Positions 7,501 through 13,849 of a stretch of 15,392 bases of DNA are shown in pieces (positions within the stretch are counted from its first letter, which is position 1; every line of letters starts with the position of its first letter). The translations under genes and the position numbers were made by a program. The DNA is taken from the NCBI GenBank assembly GCA_025924495.1, contig JAICIG010000165.1, positions 1-15,392 on the forward strand, written 5' to 3'. The notes below the pieces were generated by a model. The model ran no database searches and was not told the origin of the DNA. It was given only the letters and a program-made list of their open reading frames with translations. Source of the stretch: Pirellulales bacterium (GTDB lineage Bacteria > Planctomycetota > Planctomycetia > Pirellulales > JAICIG01).

Positions 7501-8818
7501 TCGCAGTCACTGTTTCGGAGAGCCGGGGCAGTAAGCCCGCCTTCACCAGCGACGACTTGCCGCATCCGCTCGGTCCGTAAGCCAACCCCACAGAGAACGT
7601 CTTTTCCGCATCGCTCTCTTCGACCTGCGCCTTCCAGAAGCGGATGCTGTCAGGCAGGCCGTTTCGGTCTCGCGGTCCGGGCAAGAGCTCGAGGAAGAAC
7701 TCGGCATCGTGCTCGTCGAACGACCGCAGTCCTTTGGGAACGATGCGAGGGTGCCGCGCTGAGGCAGCGTGCTCGACGGGCGGCGCGGCGTCCGATGCAC
7801 GGGCGGGCAGGTTCGCCGCTGCAGGGCCTTCCGGCGGCGCCGGTTGCCCGGCCGCTGCGGCGGCCGATCCGCGCTCGAGGAAGCACCGCAGATCATCGGC
7901 CAGGTCCTTGGCGGTCGTGTAGCGCTCGGCGGCCCGCTTGGAAAGGGCCCTGAGGCAGATGCGTTCCAGCTCCTTCGGAATCTGATCGTCAATCTGACGC
8001 AGCGGTTTGGGCTCGCGCGAGGCGATACTCTCCAGCAGTTCACCCTGCGTGTCTCCGCGGAACGGCCGGCAACCTGTCAGCATTTCGTAGAACGCCACGC
8101 CCAGGCTGAAAACATCGCTGCGTCCATCCACACGATGCCCTTCGCCGCGCACCTGCTCGGGACTCATATATGCGGGCGTGCCGGCGTAACGGCCAGCGTC
8201 GTGCGCTTCCTGTTCGCGCAAGGCCACGCCGAAATCGACGACAAATGGCTGCCCGGAACGGTCGATGAGAATATTGCCCGGCTTGACGTCGCGATGAACG
8301 ATGCATTGCTTATGGGCGTAATGCAGAGCCTCGGCGATCGTCGCCGTCAGTTTGGCCGCATCTGAGTAGCGCAGGCGCCCCTGCGCGAGTTTCTCGGCCA
8401 GCGTGAGGCCGTCAATGAATTTGGAGACGATGTAGTAGGGAAAATGCTCGGTGCTGCCGACGTCGTAGACGGGCACAATGTTCGGATGAGCAAGTCCGGC
8501 CACCAGACGCGCCTCGGACAAGTAGTGTGCAGCGTCGTAGGCGCTGGAAATCAAATTCGGATGCGGCGTCTTAACGGCGACATGCCGCTCCAACTGACCG
8601 TCGTAAGCCAGGTACACCAACCCGAAGCGGCCTTGCCCCAGCACGCGCTCGACGCGATACCGTCCGATGCATTCGCACATTCCAGGCTGGCCCGTTCCTG
8701 CCGGCATCTCTCTGTCGGCGAGCGTGGCATCGTTGAGCGCCAGCGAGTGCTGCGGCCGAGGTGAGACGATCTTCGGCTCGGAAGGGCTGCTCGGCGGGAG
8801 AGACGCTGGATCGCTCAT
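4493..8818 (-). CDS. Ser/Thr protein kinase - STAND NTPase - FGE-sulfatase-like fusion protein
   Basis: This 1441-residue signalling protein reads as four parts. The N-terminal Hanks-type kinase (about 51-315) has the glycine loop GQGRFG (61-66), Lys83, HRDVKPGN (175-182) and DFG (195-197), so all catalytic residues are present. An Ala/Pro linker (318-350) leads to a STAND NTPase (about 365-800) with Walker A GPSGCGKSS (415-423), Walker B VLIVLDQFEQW (489-499), VRDDFW (529-534) and LAHDYLV (742-748). A possible membrane segment lies at 824-839. An alpha-helical, HEAT-like stretch (about 855-1185) precedes a C-terminal SUMF1/FGE-like domain (about 1195-1441) with VNEVSWYDAAAYCNWLS, YRLPTSAEWEYACRAG, GLFDMYGNVWEWC, RGGTY and GFRVAR. 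ATG 8818 is used: an in-frame stop lies at 8861-8863 and no other start fits, though no good Shine-Dalgarno is seen. It is probably co-transcribed with the GH13 gene 82 bases upstream. Targets and ligand are unknown. Confidence 0.92.
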   Translation of the reverse strand: MSDPASLPPSSPSEPKIVSPRPQHSLALNDATLADREMPAGTGQPGMCECIGRYRVERVLGQGRFGLVYLAYDGQLERHVAVKTPHPNLISSAYDAAHYLSEARLVAGLAHPNIVPVYDVGSTEHFPYYIVSKFIDGLTLAEKLAQGRLRYSDAAKLTATIAEALHYAHKQCIVHRDVKPGNILIDRSGQPFVVDFGVALREQEAHDAGRYAGTPAYMSPEQVRGEGHRVDGRSDVFSLGVAFYEMLTGCRPFRGDTQGELLESIASREPKPLRQIDDQIPKELERICLRALSKRAAERYTTAKDLADDLRCFLERGSAAAAAGQPAPPEGPAAANLPARASDAAPPVEHAASARHPRIVPKGLRSFDEHDAEFFLELLPGPRDRNGLPDSIRFWKAQVEESDAEKTFSVGLAYGPSGCGKSSLVKAGLLPRLSETVTAIYVEATAQDTETRLLNGLRRKCADAPRTLSLKETLRELRCSHSLPLGRKVLIVLDQFEQWLHAKNEEQQSSLVEALRQCDGEHLQCIIMVRDDFWMAATRFMRELEVRVVEGHNSAAVDLFDQDHARKVLAAFGRAFGKLPRKPDDNSKDQHQFLDQAVAGLAEDEKIIPVRLALFAEMMKDKAWTTETLKKMGGTEGVGVTFLNETFSAKTAPPEHRYHKKAVRAVLSALLPESGWAIKGHMRSYFDLLEASGYAGRPADFDDLLRILDGELRLITPTDPAGRDAEEEPTARGRPGEKFYQLAHDYLVPSLWEWLTRQLKETRRGRAELLLADRAAVWNARPEPRRLPSLIEWLAISLLTTRRNWSPMQRKMMRQAGWRFAVRGSWLAVGSALLAGLGWQQLGRVRSEHKLETLLHSPTEDVPGVVRDMASHRRWLNAPLRRLLAEARRTNDQRGELHLAMALLPVDPGQSDYLLERLLNATPVEALAIRTSMQDRPGQADGRLWKLVADRNADSRGRLRAAVFLAGTAAGDRRWKAAAADIIDCLMTENALYRYEWIRALKPVSRTLIEPLAASVAKASGADELRKLAEAYAEFATGEPDGFRPLETALRADAAADQAQAGLAARQQANIAATLALAGQWSKVWPLLRQTSSPTLRTYLIERLGSMGVDTRAVEERLNQEPDGSIRRALALVLGDLGRSRLRLQDRQRIAQELLAWRRDADADDGFRAAVDWVLKHWQQLPDRSETDPQPSSVRLVVVSPGELTLSDASGASRTVGVPYRYALGACEVTIAEFLRFRPDHPFDKRSAQTDDCPVNEVSWYDAAAYCNWLSQETGISEDQWCYAPNAAGEYAPGMRVNANSLSLTGYRLPTSAEWEYACRAGSRSQLSIGDAAELLDRYAWSMSNSGVRSRPVASLRPNDWGLFDMYGNVWEWCHNRVSGQGAELAFEPGRDDVATDEFYRPLRGGTYLNDPEVIDSTSVIWTSPSSHTGADGFRVARSMP

Positions 8819-8900
8819 CGGGCTCGCTCGGGCGGTCGTGCAATATCCAAGTTGGTTTCTTCAAAATGTCCTGCCCAGGCCAATTCGGCGCGCTGCCGTT

Positions 8901-10877
8901 TCAGCCGTTATCGCGTGCAAATACTAGCAAACCGTTCGCCGGAATCGTCACTGCCGCCGAATTCGGCAGGTCATTGAGGGGCGGACCGTCGGCGACAATC
9001 GATCCGCCATTTCCTGCGACGATCGGGTTGACCCAATTGTCGTAAACGTCGCTGTTGAATACTTCCAGCCAGCTGCCCGCGCCGGGAAAGCCGAGCGGAT
9101 AGCCGTAGTATGTAGATTCGTTCAGACTGGCGACCACTACCACGTCGCGGCCGAAGCCCTCGACCCAGCGTTGAAAGGCCAGGACGCGGTGATCGTTATG
9201 GACATAGTAGGCATGGAAGCCGCCGCCGCGCAGCCCGGGCAGGCGCCGTCGCAAGGCAATCAGCTCTTGCGTAAAGCGAAGAAAGTCGACCATCGGCTTC
9301 TCACCTGCGATCAGGCCGTCCCACCAGATCAGGCTGTCCGGGAAGTATTCCGGGTTATCGCTCCATGGTTTGTCTTCGAAGAACTCTTGGCCCATGAACA
9401 GCATAGGGATGGTCGGCCCCGTGAGCACCAGGCCGAGCCCGACGCGCGACCGGCTCCGCGCGCGCCAAGACCAGTGATTCGACGGATCAGCGAGCGCAGG
9501 AATGCGTTGACCACGTCCAGGCTCATCGTAGACTTCGTCGTGGCTCTCGAGATAGGCGACAGCCTTCCACCAGGCGGGATAGCCGCAGGGATAAAGATTA
9601 TTGGCGATCGAATCCATGTCAATGCGGGCGCTCGCGCCGTCGGCGGCCTGCCCGATGGCGCGGCGGATGCTTTCGCGCAGACCATCGTGCCAAGTGGCGT
9701 CGAAGCCGGCGCCGCCGGAAGCGCGGTCGCGCGTTGCATCGGCGTTGACAGGCCAGTACTCCGCGACCTGGAAATCTCGAGCATTCATTTCCCGCACGCT
9801 ATCGGTCAGATCCTGGCAAAATGCCCAGCCGTTTGCACTACTGCTGACGATCACGTTCGCATAATCGTAGCGAAAGCCATCCACGTGGTATTCGCGCGCG
9901 AAGAAAATGGCGTTATCGATCAGAAATTGCCGCACCTCCTGTTTCCAGAAAGCGAAGATCGGCCCGGCGTTGTCCTGATCGGTGAAGTAGAGGCTGCGGT
10001 TCTTGTCGCCGGGAATCTCGCGATCGAAAAAAAACAGGCCTTCGTCTTGGCCTTCAATACTGCTGCCTGCATGGTTGTAGACCACGTCAAAAATCACGGC
10101 CAGGCCGAACAAATGACAGAGGTCGATGAGGACTTTGAGCTGATGACATCCAATGGCGAGTTGCTCTCGCGGCATCGGGGGTTGCCCCTGGCGCGCCAAT
10201 AATGCGTTCACCTTCGCCAGGTAGCCGTCTAACTCGGCATCCTCGACGAAGTATTCCATCTCCGGCGAAAAGAGATCGGAGCCGTCGTAGCCAAGACTGC
10301 GGGGAGAGGCATACTCGGCAATCGGCAGCGGCTCGACGGCATTCACGCCCAGCGCGATCAAGTAGTCGATTCGGTCGAGCACGTCCAGGAATTTCGCCAC
10401 CCGGTGTTCGCGGTTCGGGCCGAAATAGGCGCCAACGTGAAATTGGTATACGACTAACGCGCTGAAGTCGGGCGCCAGCCAGCTTTGGTCGTGCCAGCGA
10501 TAGGCCGCTGGATCGCGCACCAGGCAGTTGCTGTTCGGATAAGGGGGCGTGGGCGCGAGATCGCGAGCATAAGGATCGCGTTTGTAACCCGATGAGCCGT
10601 AGCCCTCGACATAAAACTTGTACGCTTCGTCCGCCTGCACTCCAGGCATGAATCCGCTCCAGTAACCGTGAGCGTCTTTAACGAGCAGGCTGGCGTCGTC
10701 TTGCGCCCAATGATTGAAGTCGCCGCTGGCGTACACCGCCTTGGCCCCAGGCGCCCAGACGCGAAACGTAGCACCATCCCGGGCAAGCGTGAGGTTCGCT
10801 CCCATCGGCGTCGAAGCATTGATGTGTTGCTGAGAGCTTGGCACAGTTCGGTCTCTGAGCCCCGACCGCTGACTCAC
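8901..10877 (-). CDS. GH13 alpha-amylase family enzyme with N-terminal CBM48
   Basis: This enzyme of up to 658 residues should act on alpha-glucans such as glycogen or maltodextrin. An N-terminal CBM48-type module (about 28-95) contains GATFRVWAPGAKAVYASGDF and YKFYVEG. The GH13 barrel follows, with region I DVVYNH (264-269), region II GFRYDYANV (334-342, nucleophile Asp338), region III VAEYW (371-375, acid/base Glu373) and region IV ESHDEV (444-449, Asp447). The triad is intact. Region II ends in Val where classic amylases have His. This fits branching, debranching or trehalohydrolase-like subgroups better than plain alpha-amylase, but I cannot assign the reaction. A C-terminal beta domain (about 555-658) ends the protein. 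No signal peptide is seen, so it is probably intracellular. The start is uncertain: GTG 10877 is the longest, GTG 10844 and ATG 10805 (634 residues) are alternatives, and none has a clear Shine-Dalgarno. It is the first gene of a probable transcript with the kinase gene. Confidence 0.88.
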   Translation of the reverse strand: MSQRSGLRDRTVPSSQQHINASTPMGANLTLARDGATFRVWAPGAKAVYASGDFNHWAQDDASLLVKDAHGYWSGFMPGVQADEAYKFYVEGYGSSGYKRDPYARDLAPTPPYPNSNCLVRDPAAYRWHDQSWLAPDFSALVVYQFHVGAYFGPNREHRVAKFLDVLDRIDYLIALGVNAVEPLPIAEYASPRSLGYDGSDLFSPEMEYFVEDAELDGYLAKVNALLARQGQPPMPREQLAIGCHQLKVLIDLCHLFGLAVIFDVVYNHAGSSIEGQDEGLFFFDREIPGDKNRSLYFTDQDNAGPIFAFWKQEVRQFLIDNAIFFAREYHVDGFRYDYANVIVSSSANGWAFCQDLTDSVREMNARDFQVAEYWPVNADATRDRASGGAGFDATWHDGLRESIRRAIGQAADGASARIDMDSIANNLYPCGYPAWWKAVAYLESHDEVYDEPGRGQRIPALADPSNHWSWRARSRSRVGLGLVLTGPTIPMLFMGQEFFEDKPWSDNPEYFPDSLIWWDGLIAGEKPMVDFLRFTQELIALRRRLPGLRGGGFHAYYVHNDHRVLAFQRWVEGFGRDVVVVASLNESTYYGYPLGFPGAGSWLEVFNSDVYDNWVNPIVAGNGGSIVADGPPLNDLPNSAAVTIPANGLLVFARDNG

Positions 10878-11328
10878 TCGGTTTTATTATCGCCGTTACG
10901 ATGGCGAGCTTCCAGAGTCGACGACCCGATCCTGGAAAGGAAACGTCGACTTCGTGACGTCGAGCTGGGATTTGGCTGTGATCATCTGGAATGCACGATC
11001 AGCCCTAGCGACATTCGATGACCAACTCGGCGGCTCAGAATTCTCACCATGCTCTTCTTGAGTGCGGACAACAATCTGCTGATAGCGGAAATCGCCGCAC
11101 GGCAGAGCTCCATGCGAGCCAGCAGGCGACGCGGAATTTTCTATTTATTTTCCGCATTTTTGTGGACGCGCCGGGCCCCCAGATAGCAGCGGCTGTTACC
11201 ACCGAAGTCCTGGCTAGCAGACAGGTAAGGAGTAACCATTTTGTTGACTTTAACTACATACAATCTGCATAATGTAGGCTTACGCAGACAGCCGGTCTAT
11301 TACTTTCTGAACCGGCGGAAGCTCTGCG
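10878..11328. promoter_or_regulatory. Divergent intergenic region between GH13 and DUF1559 genes
   Basis: These 451 bases should carry promoters for the leftward GH13 gene and the rightward DUF1559 gene. The right part is AT-richer than its surroundings (about 11130-11160 and 11235-11275) and holds the promoter listed separately. On the left, GATAAT on the minus strand (10886-10891) resembles a -10 box, but the matching -35 (TGGAAG, 10909-10914) is poor. If used, it would place transcription start almost at GTG 10877 and favour a downstream start codon. No convincing gene lies here. Confidence 0.45.
11244..11273 (+). promoter_or_regulatory. Sigma70-like promoter of the DUF1559 gene
   Basis: TTGACT (11244-11249) and CATAAT (11268-11273) each match five of six consensus bases of the -35 and -10 boxes and are 18 bases apart. 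They lie in an AT-rich stretch, and predicted transcription would start near 11280, leaving a leader of about 50 bases before ATG 11329. This is the best promoter match I found in the window. Confidence 0.6.
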
Positions 11329-12486
11329 ATGGAACATTCGGAAAGAGGCCCCAAAATGTCAGATTCTTGCGCTGAAGGTATGCAATGTGGGCGGTCAGCA
11401 ACCGCTCGAGTTCGTAGCGCGTTTACGCTGGTCGAGTTGCTTGTCGTGATTGCCATCATTGGCATCCTGATCGCCCTGTTGTTGCCGGCGGTGCAGGCGG
11501 CGCGCGAGGCGGCACGGCGGTCGCAATGCGTCAACAACCTGAAACAATTGGGCCTCGGCCTGCAGAACTATCACGACGTCCAACGCGCCTTTCCGCCCGG
11601 TTGCACCGGAACGACGACCGGCACGGTTAATAACAGCGGCCGGATCAGCCCTTTCATTCCGCTGCTTCCGTACATGGAACAAGCCGCCTTATATGATCAG
11701 ATTCGCGCCGGGGGGAATGGAGCTCCGCCCTATGGTCCGGCCGGGTGGAGCAGTTGGGTGAACTGGAATGTCCAGGTCCCGGGCATCCTCTGCCCCTCTG
11801 ACACCAGAGCGCAGCCGGCGCCGGGCGCCGTCGGGGAAAACAACTATGCATTCAGCCATGGCGACTCGATCAACAACATCTATTTGTGGAACACCGATCC
11901 GCAGGTCTGGGCCCGCGGAATGTTTACCAACAGCAGGAGCGTCACGCTCGCCATGGTGACCGATGGCACGAGCAACACGATCATCGTCAGCGAGCGGCTG
12001 CGCGCGAATTTCGGGGCCAGCGGGGGAGCGACGAATGTCAGCGTTAAGACGGGTTTGATTCCTCAACTCGCGGGTGTTAATACGAGCCCGGGCATTTGCC
12101 TGACGACCGCCAACGGCCCCTACTACGCCAACCCGTCGCAAGCGGTCGGATATTTCGGCACGAACTGGACCGATTGCGAGACGATGCGTTGCGGATTCAA
12201 CACGGTTTTGCCGCCCAACGCTCCTTCCTGCAGCGTGGTCAACACGTTTTGCTCGGGTTGCGGTAATCAGGACGCGCAAGGGGGCACGTTCTCGGTGTCG
12301 AGCAACCACCCGGGCGGCGTCAATGGAGTTATGGTCGACGGTTCGGTGCGCTTTATCAACGAAGGAATCAATACGGGCAACTTGGGCATGGCTGAAGTCA
12401 GCAGCGCAGGTCCCAGCCCCTATGGGGTCTGGGGAGCCATGGGTTCCAAGAGTGGAGACGAAGGCGCCATGAACAACGCCCTCTAG
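11329..12486 (+). CDS. DUF1559 prepilin-like protein (H-X9-DG type)
   Basis: This 385-residue protein belongs to the large planctomycete DUF1559 family of pilin-like (pseudopilin) proteins. The exact role of these proteins is unsettled; they are thought to be exported and assembled by type IV pilus/type II secretion-like machinery. The N-terminal prepilin motif is [20 protein letters not shown] (31-50), followed by [16 protein letters not shown]. The residue before the cleavage site is Ala31 rather than the usual Gly; Glu36 at mature position 5 is present. The C-terminal H-X9-DG motif runs from His327 to Asp337-Gly338. A Cys-rich stretch (Cys283, 288, 301, 308, 311) precedes it. ATG 11329 has GGAAG 7 bases upstream; the in-frame ATG 11356 has GAGG 7 bases upstream and would give 376 residues. 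The leader before the motif is long either way. It is a single-gene unit with its own promoter and a terminator-like hairpin. Confidence 0.93.
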   Translation: MEHSERGPKMSDSCAEGMQCGRSATARVRSAFTLVELLVVIAIIGILIALLLPAVQAAREAARRSQCVNNLKQLGLGLQNYHDVQRAFPPGCTGTTTGTVNNSGRISPFIPLLPYMEQAALYDQIRAGGNGAPPYGPAGWSSWVNWNVQVPGILCPSDTRAQPAPGAVGENNYAFSHGDSINNIYLWNTDPQVWARGMFTNSRSVTLAMVTDGTSNTIIVSERLRANFGASGGATNVSVKTGLIPQLAGVNTSPGICLTTANGPYYANPSQAVGYFGTNWTDCETMRCGFNTVLPPNAPSCSVVNTFCSGCGNQDAQGGTFSVSSNHPGGVNGVMVDGSVRFINEGINTGNLGMAEVSSAGPSPYGVWGAMGSKSGDEGAMNNAL

Positions 12487-12494
12487 CATTCGAC

Positions 12495-12522
12495 GCTTGG
12501 CGCAATTTGCTTGGCGCAATTT
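12495..12522 (+). repeat. Exact 14-base tandem duplication after the DUF1559 stop
   Basis: GCTTGGCGCAATTT occurs twice back to back (12495-12508 and 12509-12522) without a mismatch, starting 8 bases after the TAG stop. It is most simply a recent slippage duplication in the 3' untranslated region. No other copies were noticed in the window. Confidence 0.85.
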
Positions 12523-12548
12523 GATTGCCCAGTGGTTCGTTATTCAAT

Positions 12549-12578
12549 GGCGCCCCGCAACAAATAGCGGGCGCCTTT
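12549..12578 (+). terminator. Likely rho-independent terminator of the DUF1559 gene
   Basis: The arms GGCGCCCCGC (12549-12558) and GCGGGCGCC (12567-12575) pair over 9 bp with one bulged C around an 8-base AT-rich loop, followed by TTT (12576-12578). It starts 63 bases after the DUF1559 stop. The T-run is short, so termination may be partial. Confidence 0.5.
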
Positions 12579-12996
12579 GGGCGAGTGCTGGGCGGCATGT
12601 TCTATGTACGTTCCGCATGAGGCACAGGGCGCTAATGAACCGCTTTTGGCGCACCCAATGGGGCCTGCCTTGCATTGGTTTGCACTCGCTTTTAAGCTGG
12701 GCCGGTCGCGGGTTGATCGTGAGAGCCGCCACTTGAGCGGTTGGCCGGCGACCGCCGTGCCGGCGTGTGGCGGATACTGCCGGTGCGGTCGTTTCCATGG
12801 AGTCCGCAATCTCGCAGCCGATTCCGGAGCTCTCTCAAAACTCTCACGGCGCGGACCTGCGCCGCCACATGTTCAAGATTTCCAGCGCCCCCAAAGCTTG
12901 CGACCGTCTCGCTCCGCCGCTATTCTCCGGCCAATGGCTTGCTTGAGTTGCCTGAGGGCAGACTGAGCGGTTGGGACGGCAAACGGCGGAGTTTCG
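12579..12996. other. Intergenic region without recognisable gene
   Basis: These 418 bases lie between the terminator-like hairpin and the methyltransferase gene. Open frames on both strands here encode sequences with no recognisable motif or coherent composition. The only structures seen are a perfect hairpin, CGGCGC (12847-12852) with GCGCCG (12859-12864), and the Shine-Dalgarno GGAG (12988-12991) of the next gene. A decayed gene is possible but not shown. Confidence 0.5.
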
Positions 12997-13797
12997 ATGA
13001 ATAGCCAAGGTTATTTTGCGGCCGAGAATCCCAATGCTGCGGAACGAGAGCGCCTGCAAGCTCTCAGCCACATTTTCGATCCAGTCACAAAACGGCGGCT
13101 CACAGCGGTAGGAATAGCTAATGGGTGGCAATGCCTGGAGGTCGGAGCCGGCGCCGGGTCGATGGCGCAGTGGATGAGCGACCGGGTCGGCGCGCAAGGC
13201 CGCGTCGTGGCTGCCGATCTCGATCCTCGCTTTTTGCATGCTTGCCAGCGGCCCAATCTCGAAGTGCGGCGTCACAATATTCTCGCCGACGAACTGGAGC
13301 GCGGCCGCTACGACCTGGTGCATTGCCGCGCGCTGCTGATGCACTTGCCCGACCCTCAGTCGGCGTTGGCCCGCATGGCTGCGGCCGTCAAGCCCGGCGG
13401 ATGGCTGGCAATTGAAGAAGGGGACATGAGTTCGTACGCCGCAGCGGAACCGATGCATCCGCGAGCTGCGTCGTTCGATCGCATCTCGCATGCGATCACG
13501 GCGGCCGTACATGCTTCGCGCGCGATGGATTGCTATTTCGGCCGTCGCGTCCGCGAGCTCGTCGAGCAACCGGGCTGGGCCGAATGCGGACACGACGGCG
13601 CCATGTTCGTCCATCGCGGCGGCGAGCCAGGAACTCGCTTCTTCCAGATGAGCAGCCGCATGATCGCTGACAAGCTGGTCGCTGCGGGCATGCTGAGCGA
13701 CGCCGACCGCCAGGAGCACTACCAGGTTTATGAGGATCGAAGCTTCAGCTTTGTCGGCATGACGCTGTTTGGCGCGTGGGCCAAATGGGTGGAGTGA
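12997..13797 (+). CDS. Class I SAM-dependent methyltransferase
   Basis: This 266-residue soluble protein has the Rossmann-like methyltransferase fold. Motif I is LEVGAGAGS (47-55), and the acidic loop AADLDP (72-77) should bind the SAM ribose. The post-II motif is YDLVHCRALLMHLPDP (105-120), and KPGGWLAIEEGD (132-143) is the usual post-motif III. Such UbiE/Methyltransf_25-type enzymes methylate small molecules; I cannot infer the substrate. The N-terminus (YFAAENPNAAERERLQALSH) fits the cap region seen in this group. ATG 12997 is supported by GGAG 5 bases upstream. No signal peptide or membrane segment is visible. The PQQ-propeller gene starts 52 bases downstream on the same strand, so co-transcription is possible, but no functional link is evident. 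Confidence 0.92.
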   Translation: MNSQGYFAAENPNAAERERLQALSHIFDPVTKRRLTAVGIANGWQCLEVGAGAGSMAQWMSDRVGAQGRVVAADLDPRFLHACQRPNLEVRRHNILADELERGRYDLVHCRALLMHLPDPQSALARMAAAVKPGGWLAIEEGDMSSYAAAEPMHPRAASFDRISHAITAAVHASRAMDCYFGRRVRELVEQPGWAECGHDGAMFVHRGGEPGTRFFQMSSRMIADKLVAAGMLSDADRQEHYQVYEDRSFSFVGMTLFGAWAKWVE

Positions 13798-13849
13798 GGC
13801 GCAGACGAGCCGGGGCGCGCCTCACTTTTCGGTCCGACGCCGGAAACTC

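Noticed and set aside
9171..10202. Plus-strand 343-residue open frame inside the GH13 gene
   Set aside because: It mirrors the GH13 coding strand codon pattern and has no motif of its own; the opposite strand carries all four GH13 regions.
11018..11272. Plus-strand 84-residue open frame in the divergent intergenic region
   Set aside because: Composition is not protein-like, it runs through the predicted promoter, and no ribosome binding site is evident.
12577..12966. Plus-strand 129-residue open frame before the methyltransferase
   Set aside because: No recognisable motif, no ribosome binding site, and several equally long frames overlap it on both strands; treated as intergenic.
12844..13719. 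Minus-strand 291-residue open frame opposite the methyltransferase
   Set aside because: Antisense of a well-supported SAM-binding protein, with no domain pattern.
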